Shown: positions 1-8,091 of the stretch, piece by piece | Layout of the letters: each line of letters starts with the position of its first letter | How positions within the stretch are numbered: the first letter of the stretch is position 1 | NCBI GenBank assembly: GCA_020444265.1 | Contig: JAHLLH010000002.1 | Coordinates: 233,033 to 297,032 of the forward strand | Direction of reading: 5' to 3' | From: a bacterium | GTDB lineage: Bacteria; Electryoneota; Electryoneia; Electryoneales; Electryoneaceae | Length of the DNA: 64,000 nucleotides | Notes under the pieces: model-generated | The model's input: the letters and a program-made list of their open reading frames with translations, nothing else | What the model was told of the DNA's origin: nothing | The model's database searches: none | Made by a program: the position numbers and the translations under genes

Positions 1-354
1 TACAATAGCAGCCTTTTCGTCGGCGGTGTCCGGCGGGACAAGGGAAATGTAGAGGGCGTTCAGCGCACGTTCTGCCTTCGGCTCGAGGGCCTCGACTTCT
101 GTCCCCGCGAGCTGTGCCATTTCTTCGTCATCCCCCGCCTCCTCAAGCAGTTCACGAGCACCCTCGAGATCCTTCTCGAGTTGATGAAACTTGTCTGCGG
201 CGGCGAGCAGTTCTTTCAGACGACGGTGTTCACGGCCCAGTTCGCTCATCTGGGTCCGGTCGGTGACAATCGAGGGGTCGGCCATCTTTGTTTCCAGCTC
301 ACCGATTTTCCCACGTGCCGACTCGACCTGCCGTTCAATTAACTCTCGATTCAT
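1..354 (-). CDS. prfA: Peptide chain release factor 1, N-terminal part (runs off window)
   Basis: Reading the minus strand from the ATG at 354, the 118 visible residues begin MNRELIERQVESARGKIGEL and are helical and charged, ending LNALYISLVPPDTADEKAAIV-like at the window edge. This matches the N-terminal coiled-coil of class I release factors, and the LVPPDTADEKAAIV stretch corresponds to the conserved LIPKDPNDEKN segment that precedes the RAGTGGDEA region in RF1. Its role would be stop-codon recognition at UAA and UAG in the cytoplasm. The GGQ and PxT parts lie outside the window, so RF1 rather than RF2 is inferred from this segment alone. It is divergent from the next gene with a 165-bp gap. 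Confidence 0.85.
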   Translation of the reverse strand, partial: MNRELIERQVESARGKIGELETKMADPSIVTDRTQMSELGREHRRLKELLAAADKFHQLEKDLEGARELLEEAGDDEEMAQLAGTEVEALEPKAERALNALYISLVPPDTADEKAAIV

Positions 355-519
355 GATGGTCTATATCGTTAATGGATGTTTTGAGTATCTGGGTGGTCCG
401 GTGGCTAATATAGGAGTTCTCCGGGTCCGTGCGGGTTCGGTGGGCTTTCGAACGGGAGACGGACCCTCTACATTGCCCGCGAGAGCCGGAACGACTGTCT
501 ACCAACCCGAGAGCCACCC

Positions 520-1062
520 ATGCGCGCGGTCCTGATGTTCATCGCCATCGCCGTCCTCGCAGCCCTGATTGTCTTTGCACCCCAGGGCCTGCTGACCAAA
601 CCCCACTACAGCGAAGGACTGCTGGAGGCGTGCCAGCTGGTCTACACAACGGTCCCAACGGGGATGACACCGGATTCAGTCCGTTCCGAGATGGTGCAGG
701 CGATTGATGCGAACCGGGTATCACTCGTCATTCCCCTGGTCGTTCAGCCCTCCCTTGCTGCGGTCCGTGGTGAGGTGGCGACCCCCCAGTTGACTGGCTT
801 CCTTGTGGAGACCCCTCTGGACAGCACGACCCTCGCCTCCCTGCCATATTCCTATGTCCAGCTCGAATCCCAACCGGCGATGCGTGCCGAGTTTCCCTAC
901 CGTGGTTTTCTCTCGATACCGCTCGGAGATTGGAAGATCAACGAGCGCGTGCGGAAACGTGCCGCGAAAAAATCATGGCAGCATGACCAACTGATCCAGC
1001 TGCTCGACCGGGAGGGCGAAACGCTGGTTTACCTGGTTCCAGAGAAGGCGGTGGATTTTTAA
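520..1062 (+). CDS. Membrane-anchored protein of unknown function (GyrI-like possible)
   Basis: A 180-residue protein with one N-terminal hydrophobic segment (about residues 3-24), no lipobox and no clear cleavage site, so probably an anchored periplasmic domain. The remainder (about 45-170) alternates short strands and helices. The ending, with GETLVYLVPE, and the central SYVQLESQPAM and FLSIPLGDW stretches recall the GyrI-like/SOUL ligand-binding fold, but the resemblance is weak and no motif decides it. The start ATG has only a poor ribosome site (GAGAG, 520 upstream). It stands alone: prfA is divergent and the downstream tmk gene is convergent across a repeat element. Confidence 0.6.
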   Translation: MRAVLMFIAIAVLAALIVFAPQGLLTKPHYSEGLLEACQLVYTTVPTGMTPDSVRSEMVQAIDANRVSLVIPLVVQPSLAAVRGEVATPQLTGFLVETPLDSTTLASLPYSYVQLESQPAMRAEFPYRGFLSIPLGDWKINERVRKRAAKKSWQHDQLIQLLDREGETLVYLVPEKAVDF

Positions 1063-1095
1063 TCAGGTGGCCGGTTTCCTGACTGCCCTACGTAT

Positions 1096-1348
1096 GTCAC
1101 CCCGGACTTGATCCGGGGTCCAGCTACCAGCTCTTGCCACGAGCGATACGTTCCCAGCCTGGGTTCCCTCTGGGGGGGCTGAGCCCCCTGCATTCTCGGC
1201 AATGCGACCAGGGTACCAGCGCCACCTCGTCAAAAATGTTAACCCCGGATCGAAACGTATCACTCCGCCCGGAGGAAGGATGCTGGATTCCGGGTCAACT
1301 CTCCGAGGGCGAGTAAAGCCCGGGTTTACCCGCCGCAGGCGGGATGAC
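1096..1348. repeat. Inverted-repeat-bounded intergenic element, diverged 253-bp copy
   Basis: The left end is a GTCACCCCGGACTTGATCC-type palindromic arm; the right end carries its inverse (GCTGGATTCCGGGTCAA, then GGGATGAC at 1341-1348), but the right arm is interrupted by about 40 bases. The arms match those of the 178-bp elements at 23604, 25703 and 34812, while the interior differs. It fills the gap between the convergent genes at 520 and 1377. Confidence 0.7.
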
Positions 1349-1376
1349 ATGAGGCTGGAGGGCTAGAGGAGGGTCG

Positions 1377-2015
1377 CTAGAGTTTCTCCAGCAAGGGAGA
1401 CACTTCCTTTAACACCAGCCGAAACACCTCTTCCTGGGTGCCGGTGGCGTCAATGTGGTGGATCTCGGGGTAGGGCATCCGGTCGAAAACGGCTTTCACC
1501 CGCTCGAGGTTGTCACGTGCTTCGAGCACGTTGGGCATCTCGCGCCTTCCCCCGGTGATACGATCCAGCGCAATGTCGGTCGGAATGTCGCAGACCAGGG
1601 TGAGGTCGGGTGTGGGGGCGAACAGTGTCATCTCGTTGTGGATCTCTTCCGGGGAACGGCCCCCGCGTACACCCTGGTAAGCGGCACTGGAGTAATAGTA
1701 ACGATCAAGGATGACAACGGTCCCGCCTCGCAGACCGGGCAGGATCAGGGTCTGGACATGCTCGGTACGGTCTCGCCGGAAGAGGTCCAACTCCGCCTCT
1801 GGATCGTGACGTTCCCCCTTGTGCCACAGCTCACGCAGGGCACGTCCGTACGGTCCATCGGTTGGTTCAAACGAGAAAACAGCATCGTATCCCGCTGCAC
1901 GCAGATGGGTGTGCAGCGCTTTTGCCTGGGTGGATTTTCCGGAACCGTCCAACCCTTCAAAGACGATCAGGAGTCCCTTGCGACCGGGGTCGCCAGGATG
2001 TAGCAGGCCGCTCAC
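1377..2015 (-). CDS. tmk: Thymidylate kinase
   Basis: The product (212 residues) phosphorylates dTMP to dTDP with ATP in the dTTP pathway. The P-loop FEGLDGSGKST is at residues 19-29, the DR(Y/H) substrate-binding motif appears as LDRYYYSSAAYQG near 95-107, and the length fits the family (about 205-215). The frame stays open far upstream, but the family start is best placed at the GTG at 2015, which overlaps the stop of the preceding gene as GTGA. This overlap implies translational coupling to the DUF1684 gene. The N-terminal 14 residues are a little longer than usual before the first strand. Confidence 0.9.
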   Translation of the reverse strand: MSGLLHPGDPGRKGLLIVFEGLDGSGKSTQAKALHTHLRAAGYDAVFSFEPTDGPYGRALRELWHKGERHDPEAELDLFRRDRTEHVQTLILPGLRGGTVVILDRYYYSSAAYQGVRGGRSPEEIHNEMTLFAPTPDLTLVCDIPTDIALDRITGGRREMPNVLEARDNLERVKAVFDRMPYPEIHHIDATGTQEEVFRLVLKEVSPLLEKL

Positions 2016-2905
2016 TTGTACCGTTTCTCCCCCGCTTCGACAGCGACAGTCAGTTGATTTTCTGCCGGTGGAATAGGGCAGTTGTAGTGGTTGGTGTAGG
2101 CACAGTAGGGATTGTAGGCCATGTTGAAGTCGAGCACCATGCTCTCCTGACCCGGGGCGGGGGGGTCGACATCGAGGTAGCGTCCCGCACCATAACTCTC
2201 CTCGCCGCTGGTCACATCCGTAAAGGGGAGAAAGCCGTACTGGGCCCCATTCAGCGGCACAAAGAGGGTCGCACTCTGTTCGGTTCCCTGCGGGGTCATG
2301 AAATGGAGGCGACTGTGTTGGAGGTAGTGCTTGCTCAGGCCGAGGGAGGTGGTCATGGTAACCGTATCCGGATCGGAGATGGTCTCCACCAGGGCTTCTA
2401 CCTTCCACGCTTCATCGGGCTCGAAATAGTGCAGTCCTTTGAAGTTCATCCGGGAAGCACGTGCCGGGTCAAAGGCCATGATCCGTGCGCTGGTTGCGCC
2501 GCGATAGACCTGGATCAGGAAACGACCTGCACGCAGGGTGTCGCCTGGCGCCATAGTCGTCGGGACCGGTCCGATCCGGTTGCGTCCCAACATGAACTGG
2601 CCACCCATTGGAATACGCAGATAGACCGCGCCTTCCTCCTTTTTCCAGGTCACTTCCAGAGTGGGGATGCCGACATCGGCGGTGGGTGTGTCGAGCAGGA
2701 GGGTGTCGGGACGGACTGCAACACGGAGTGCCTTTCCTGTACGCAGGGAGGCTTGTCCGATGGCAGTAAAGGGCCCGATCAGATCGAGACGTATATCACG
2801 ATCTTTCGCGCGCCGATCCTGCAAGACAGAGGTTTCGTAGTCCCCCGCAAACAAGGTGCTGGACCCGGCACCCAGGAGAAGCAGAACCCCAACCAGAAAT
2901 TTCAT
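2012..2905 (-). CDS. DUF1684 family exported protein
   Basis: A 297-residue protein beginning MKFLVGVLLLLGAGSSTLFA, a typical signal peptide; the start at 2905 is preferred to one eight codons upstream because it places the signal peptide at the very N terminus. The C-terminal part contains DFNMAYNPYCAYT followed by NCPIPPAENQL and EAGEK, the hallmark of DUF1684 (conserved NPxCAY and CPxPPxxN blocks). The family's biochemical role is not known; members have one Cys pair that could form a disulfide in the periplasm. The stop overlaps the GTG of tmk, so the two are co-transcribed, an association with no obvious functional logic. Confidence 0.85.
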   Translation of the reverse strand: MKFLVGVLLLLGAGSSTLFAGDYETSVLQDRRAKDRDIRLDLIGPFTAIGQASLRTGKALRVAVRPDTLLLDTPTADVGIPTLEVTWKKEEGAVYLRIPMGGQFMLGRNRIGPVPTTMAPGDTLRAGRFLIQVYRGATSARIMAFDPARASRMNFKGLHYFEPDEAWKVEALVETISDPDTVTMTTSLGLSKHYLQHSRLHFMTPQGTEQSATLFVPLNGAQYGFLPFTDVTSGEESYGAGRYLDVDPPAPGQESMVLDFNMAYNPYCAYTNHYNCPIPPAENQLTVAVEAGEKRYK

Positions 2906-3039
2906 CACACTGCCGGTGTACAGCCGCATACCTCACCTCGTTCGCTAACCGTGCGACAAGGTAGGGGTTGCAGCAGGAAGCGGCAAGCAGTACGGGGGGC
3001 GGGACAGTAATGCGGTGGACAACAACGCATACCACAGAC

Positions 3040-4776
3040 TCAGTTTTGCCCAGGTTCGGTCGGAGGTGAGTACGGGACGGGATCATTCCCTTCCAGGTCG
3101 ATGATGTTGATGTCCCGCCAATAGGTTTTGTCGTGAATCTCGGAAAGGTTCAGCAACTTGTCCACAAGGCCGTCCATCCGGCGGATGATCTTTGGCACCA
3201 GCTTGATCGTCTTGTTGACTTCCACCGCATCGAATCCTCGAAGTTCTGCCAATTCGGCCATTATTGAGAGGGCCCTGAGCGGCTGACGGAATTCATGGGC
3301 GACGGTTCTGGCCATCATGCGAGCCGCTTCGATCTCTTTTGCATGTGATTCCGCTTTCTGGCGACGGTTTTGTTCGCTGACATCGGCCAGAATGCCGAGG
3401 ATGGCAGAGGCTCGTCCGTCGATAAAGGAAATGGGTGTGGTCCAGAGGTGGAGTTCGAGCATGTGGCCATCACGATGAGTACGGAATACATTTTTTTCGA
3501 CGGGCTGTTGACGGGTGATGGTTTCTTCAAAGAGTTCTTCAAATTCGCTGTTCTGGGACTCGTTGACAATCGGGTTGTATCGGCCAATTACCTCTTCAGC
3601 TTTCCAGCCGAACATCTTCTCCGCAGCCGAGTTCCAATGGAGGACCGTACCGCGTCGATCAAGTACGATGATCGAGAGAGGAGCACCGTTAATAATGGAG
3701 GTCAGTGTTTCGTTCAACTGATTGACGCGGTTTCGTGCGACAAGTCGTTCGCGACGGGCACGTAGCGAGGAGATCAGCAACCAGGTTGCGAGACCATCGA
3801 GCAGGACGCCAAAGAGTATCAGCAAACGGATCGAGGCCCACTGTTCGTCTCGAAGATGATAGGCAGGAATCACCTCGACAATGGTCCAGCTAAGCGAGCG
3901 AAGGGTTTTGCTCGTCCAAGGATCGAACGTGTCAGGTCCTGTCCACGCGATGGGGTGGGCGATGAAAATCCCGTTTCTGCTTTTGATGTATTCTTCACCC
4001 GCGCGTAGTTGTTCGTATTCCTTCTCGTATTCGCGTAAAAAGATATCCCTGTCGACCCCGGACTGATCGCTGGTGTCGGAGGAGACAATCATGTTTCGCC
4101 CCTCGCAATCAAGCAGGAAATCGTGGATCTCGTCCGTGGATGAGATTCCGAGGAACCAGTTAGCAAAGAGCCCGAATTTATTTATGAAGAGTACGCTTCC
4201 CGTACGGCTACCGTCTGGGTTGTAAATGGGTAGGCCTGCAAGGTAGGCGTGGGTGCTCGACCCAAAACCGCAGTTGTCCAGATGCTCGATGAGGAAACCA
4301 TCTGATTCCATTTTCTCGAACATGTCCTCAGGCAACATGTCAACCCACAATGGCGTGCCGCTATCTGTCGTGTGGTTCAGGATCGTGTTGCCTTCGCGAC
4401 GGATCGACAACACCGCTTTGTTGGTTTCATTCAGCACAAAGACACGATCAAAGGTCATATTGGTTGTGATAAAACTGGAAAGCAGGGCTTCCGTGGCGCG
4501 CCGCTCGCCCGACTCCATTGAAGAGAAAGATTGGACGGTTCCAAGGTCACGTGCCAGCATACTGAATGAGTTCAGCATAGCCCCGTGCATAGCGGAGATC
4601 AGGTTGCCCTGAAGGAGTGCGCGACGTTTGGCATCCGAGATGAGTTCAGCGCGACGAACCGACCAGCTCCCCCATGCCAACAGGGCAACCATCGTGACCA
4701 TCAAAAGCTGAAGCAACAGGATGGGAATCAGCTTTCGGGACCGCGCAACAAGTCGTCTTCCAATACGTCTGGGCAT
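3040..4776 (-). CDS. PAS sensor protein with HisKA-like helix but no ATPase domain
   Basis: 578 residues. A membrane segment at about 16-38 is followed by a long extracytoplasmic Cache-like sensor region (about 40-310), a second membrane segment (about 318-340), a PAS domain (about 355-470, with LDRRGTVLHWNSAAEKMFGW) and a PAC-like end. The last recognisable element is a histidine-kinase dimerisation/acceptor helix, TVAHEFRQPLRALS, with His494. Normal kinases then carry a HATPase domain of about 110 residues with N and G boxes; here only about 60 residues remain and contain neither. The sequence ends EPGQN at a clean stop. It may be a phosphotransfer scaffold, a truncated kinase, or a partner of the divergent kinase at 5099. 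Confidence 0.85.
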   Translation of the reverse strand: MPRRIGRRLVARSRKLIPILLLQLLMVTMVALLAWGSWSVRRAELISDAKRRALLQGNLISAMHGAMLNSFSMLARDLGTVQSFSSMESGERRATEALLSSFITTNMTFDRVFVLNETNKAVLSIRREGNTILNHTTDSGTPLWVDMLPEDMFEKMESDGFLIEHLDNCGFGSSTHAYLAGLPIYNPDGSRTGSVLFINKFGLFANWFLGISSTDEIHDFLLDCEGRNMIVSSDTSDQSGVDRDIFLREYEKEYEQLRAGEEYIKSRNGIFIAHPIAWTGPDTFDPWTSKTLRSLSWTIVEVIPAYHLRDEQWASIRLLILFGVLLDGLATWLLISSLRARRERLVARNRVNQLNETLTSIINGAPLSIIVLDRRGTVLHWNSAAEKMFGWKAEEVIGRYNPIVNESQNSEFEELFEETITRQQPVEKNVFRTHRDGHMLELHLWTTPISFIDGRASAILGILADVSEQNRRQKAESHAKEIEAARMMARTVAHEFRQPLRALSIMAELAELRGFDAVEVNKTIKLVPKIIRRMDGLVDKLLNLSEIHDKTYWRDINIIDLEGNDPVPYSPPTEPGQN

Positions 4777-5098
4777 TCGTTCGTACCTGTGATCAACCGG
4801 GAGGTTCGTACTCGGGACATGTTCAGGAATAGAGTAGATTCATGCGACTACGCTGTTTCGTCTCGAAACACAATCTTAGCTATCGTTTGCAGGTGCAATG
4901 AGTATGCCCAAATGGAGGATAGCCCAGATTTATCAAACGGGAGTCGGGTGCCTCGTGTGATATTTCATTGGAGGAGCCCGAATCGAGCAGTTGCCATCTT
5001 CAAGTGGTTTTCCGACATTGAATTGCTGAAGCAGTAAGGGGGCTGCACATTCTTGGGGGCTGGTCTTCCATTCTCTCCTCCGGCGTGATGCAACATGT
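4777..5098. other. Divergent promoter region, 322 bp
   Basis: Separates the truncated sensor (minus) from the sensor kinase (plus). It is less GC-rich than the genes around it. No tRNA, repeat of the families seen elsewhere, or convincing ORF was found. Promoters for both directions presumably lie here, but none can be assigned by eye. Confidence 0.4.
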
Positions 5099-7645
5099 GT
5101 GTCATCGATCAGCCTGACAGATGGGCGAACCAAAGGGATGGATGTGGCGGCGGAAAGAAAAACGGACAAAGAGAAGCAGGCGCCCGACCTGGGGATTGTT
5201 GGGAAACGGGTCCGGCGGACAGTGCTGCGCAATGCCTACTTCGCGGTCGTATCTCTTGTCCTGGTAGCCATCCTCTTTCTCTGGGCAACATTCCAGGTCT
5301 GGCAGGTCGGTCTGAAGGACGCCGTTGTTAACCAGGAACGTGCCTGGGGACATCGGTATGTGGATGCGGAGGCGAGCTTCATGACTCGCCGTCTCGAGTC
5401 CATCGAAACATCCCTCCGTCGTTTTGGCGCCACGGCCCTCTCCTGGCAGAACACTCCCGGCCCCTCCACCCAGCGTCTCTCCCCGCGTGGGCAGTCCTGG
5501 ATTGTGAAGGGGGACGATCAGAACGCAGAAACCATTGTCTTTGCCCATCCGACCTCGATCCAGGATATCGTTGGTCGCGCCGGAGGTTCGCAGTTTGATC
5601 CGCAGGCACGCGGCCAGTTGCTTGTCGATCCTGCCATTGAAGCGGCGGGGATCGCAACCTTGGAAGGAGCCTTGCGACGCCTGCCTTCCGACCACCTCGA
5701 AGACCGTATCCGTGACCGTCAGCAGCTGCTGAATTTGAAAGCGGTGCGTGAAAGCGCACGGACTCGAGGAAGGGCTGTCTCCTGGTATACTGGTGGGTCG
5801 CTCTCCAATACTCCACCCGCTCAGCAGGCGGGGGCATCCTTCCCTGTGATGAACGAGGGCAGCATTGTCGCGGTGGTATTTGTCGAGGTTGACGCTCAGC
5901 AGTTCCTTCCGATCATCTCCACCGAAGAGGGGGAGTGGTCGCTGATTGTGGACAGTAAAGCAGTTGTGGTTGCAGCCGACAGCCTTGGGGCCGAGGTGAT
6001 GGCGCGTGTCGGCACCAATTTGACACGAGCAGCGCAACGTCCTGTCTCCACCTTCGGTAACCGTCTTCTTGAAAAAGAGTCCGGTGAATGGCAAGTGTCA
6101 ACACGCAAAGGCACCTGGTTGTGTAGCTATGTGACCTTGCCAAAGCAGGGGTGGAAGCTGGTGCTGGCACGTCCCACCGGCATGCCTGAAGGCGCGGCTC
6201 AGACACTGTCACGCAATGCCCTGATCGCGACCATCCTGCTCAGCCTGATTCTGTTGGCGCTGCTGCCCCTGGTGCGCTTCCTGCTGAACAGGCGGGCAGT
6301 CAAACTGGCTCAGACCGCCGATGAAGTGGTCGAGTTGCTCGAAACCTCGCTCGATGAGGTAGGGCGTGACATTCCCCTGACCGCTGCCGGCGAAGATCGT
6401 TTCCCGGAACTCGAAGGGCTCCTCTCGATTATTCGTCATACGGCACGCGACATCGGGACACAACGTCGCGAATCGTCACGTGAACGTGAACGTCTCGCGA
6501 CTATCCTTCGCTCGTTGGATGTCGGGGTGGCGGTGATGGATCGTCGCTTCAGCGTGGTGTATGCCAACGATGTCGTGCTCAATCGTCACGGCGATCAGAT
6601 CCGCGGCAAACGAGCCTCCTGGATTGTCGAGGACAACCCCTGGGAGGGGGCGGATGATGCCCGAATGGTGATGGAGGATGGCAGCCCCCACACGGTTCGG
6701 AAGCAGATCCAGGTCAGCGGCGAGCAACGTGTTTACCAGGTCACCTATTTTCCGATCATTAATGCTCCCGGTGGACGTGTGGAAGGGTTTGGTGAGGTGA
6801 CAACAGATGTTACCGAACTGGCCCACCTGCAATCGGAGCTGAAACGACTTGCGGACGACTTGCAGGACAAGAACGAGATCCTGAACAAGAACAATGCGTT
6901 GCTGCAACGCGCGGATCGTGTAAAATCCGAGTTCATCGGCAATGTTTCGCACGAACTGCGCACCCCGATGAACACTGTGCTCGGCTATTCACGTATCCTG
7001 TTGCGGCAGAACGAAAAACTGGACGATTCAACACGTGAAACCCTCGAGCAAATCGAGGCGGCAGCAACTCGTTTGATGGAGCTGATCGAAGCGCTGCTCG
7101 AGCTGACCCGTTTGGATGCCGGCTCGATCAAGCCTCGCTTGCGCAGCTTCCCGGTGCTCGACCTGGCAGAGGAGCTGGAGCGTGAGTTTACCCCGAAGAT
7201 TGAGGCGAAAGGGCTGAACTTCGTTTTGGAAGCGCCGCCCAGCAACATCCTGATTCAGCAGGATTACGAACGGATGCACCAGGTGCTGATCGCGCTGCTC
7301 AATAACGCGATCAAATTTACCGAGGAAGGGGATATCTGTCTCGGGATCAAACGAGATAGTGACTTCCTCGAAATCTACGTGCGTGATACGGGAGTGGGGA
7401 TTCCTTCGGACGAACTGGCGCATATCTTTGAACGGTTCCACATGTCGGATGGCTCGGTAACTCGTCGCCATGGCGGCATCGGCCTGGGCTTGACTCTTGC
7501 CCTGCGTCTGACCGAAATGCTTGGTGGTACCATCCGCGTTGACAGCGCTGAAGAGGAAGGCACAACCTTCACCATCCGTGTCCCGCGCGACCTCGAGGCG
7601 GCCATCGATCAGGCAAATGCAACCACGTCCGAGGTAAATGTTTGA
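5099..7645 (+). CDS. Membrane sensor histidine kinase (dCache-PAS-HisKA-HATPase)
   Basis: 848 residues from a GTG; an ATG 13 codons later (5138) is an equally possible start. Membrane segments lie near residues 46-70 and 378-400 and enclose a Cache-type sensor region. A PAS domain (about 470-590) and a coiled coil lead into HisKA, NVSHELRTPMNTVLGYS, with the phospho-acceptor His618. The HATPase domain has the N box LLNNAIKFTEEG, G1 box DTGVGIP, and GIGLGLTLA. The next gene, a receiver-only response regulator, starts inside its stop codon (TTGA), so the pair is surely co-translated and is a cognate signalling couple. The ligand is not apparent. Confidence 0.93.
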   Translation: MSSISLTDGRTKGMDVAAERKTDKEKQAPDLGIVGKRVRRTVLRNAYFAVVSLVLVAILFLWATFQVWQVGLKDAVVNQERAWGHRYVDAEASFMTRRLESIETSLRRFGATALSWQNTPGPSTQRLSPRGQSWIVKGDDQNAETIVFAHPTSIQDIVGRAGGSQFDPQARGQLLVDPAIEAAGIATLEGALRRLPSDHLEDRIRDRQQLLNLKAVRESARTRGRAVSWYTGGSLSNTPPAQQAGASFPVMNEGSIVAVVFVEVDAQQFLPIISTEEGEWSLIVDSKAVVVAADSLGAEVMARVGTNLTRAAQRPVSTFGNRLLEKESGEWQVSTRKGTWLCSYVTLPKQGWKLVLARPTGMPEGAAQTLSRNALIATILLSLILLALLPLVRFLLNRRAVKLAQTADEVVELLETSLDEVGRDIPLTAAGEDRFPELEGLLSIIRHTARDIGTQRRESSRERERLATILRSLDVGVAVMDRRFSVVYANDVVLNRHGDQIRGKRASWIVEDNPWEGADDARMVMEDGSPHTVRKQIQVSGEQRVYQVTYFPIINAPGGRVEGFGEVTTDVTELAHLQSELKRLADDLQDKNEILNKNNALLQRADRVKSEFIGNVSHELRTPMNTVLGYSRILLRQNEKLDDSTRETLEQIEAAATRLMELIEALLELTRLDAGSIKPRLRSFPVLDLAEELEREFTPKIEAKGLNFVLEAPPSNILIQQDYERMHQVLIALLNNAIKFTEEGDICLGIKRDSDFLEIYVRDTGVGIPSDELAHIFERFHMSDGSVTRRHGGIGLGLTLALRLTEMLGGTIRVDSAEEEGTTFTIRVPRDLEAAIDQANATTSEVNV

Positions 7646-8037
7646 GCCAAGCGAGTCCACTCATCCTGCTTGTCGATGATGACCCTGTCTGCAGGGACAT
7701 CACACGGCGGATTCTCTCCCATGAGCTGAAGGAGTTCAACCTCGAGCTTCGTGAAGCGACCAATGGTGCAGAGGGGCTTGAGCTCGCGAAAACCATCCAG
7801 CCGAATTTGATTCTGATGGACATTGCCATGCCGGTACTTTCCGGCACGGGAGCAATCGAACGGCTGAAAGCGGACCCCGAAACAGCATCGATCCCTGTTC
7901 TCGCGGTCACCGCGATGGTGCTGCCACGTGAACGGGACAACCTGCTATCGATCGGGTTCGATGGCTACATCCCCAAGCCGATCAACTATGATGCACTGGT
8001 GGAACAGGTTCGCTCGTACCTTGACCCATCCGGGTAA
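7642..8037 (+). CDS. Single-domain response regulator (CheY/DivK-like)
   Basis: 131 residues starting at a TTG that overlaps the kinase stop. All receiver landmarks are visible: acidic triad D12-D14 (LLVDDDP), phospho-acceptor Asp60 (LILMDIAMP), Thr in VLAVTAMV, and Lys in YIPKPIN. There is no output domain, so it must act by protein contact, like DivK or CheY. It shares an operon with the kinase upstream; a 54-bp gap separates it from the lipoprotein gene downstream, which may belong to the same transcript. Confidence 0.93.
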   Translation: MSQASPLILLVDDDPVCRDITRRILSHELKEFNLELREATNGAEGLELAKTIQPNLILMDIAMPVLSGTGAIERLKADPETASIPVLAVTAMVLPRERDNLLSIGFDGYIPKPINYDALVEQVRSYLDPSG

Positions 8038-8091
8038 CCATTGCCACAGGACTTCCCAACACACGGGATCGCCAGCACGAGGATCATGTAG

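Noticed and set aside
1377..2408. Longer reading of tmk (343 residues) starting within the DUF1684 gene
   Set aside because: The extra 131 residues overlap the C terminus of the DUF1684 protein in another frame and show no thymidylate kinase similarity; the GTG at 2015 gives the family length.
1862..3010. 382-residue plus-strand frame opposite tmk and the DUF1684 gene
   Set aside because: Spans two well-supported minus-strand genes and their junction; composition is Arg/Gly/His-rich, as expected of antisense in GC-rich DNA.
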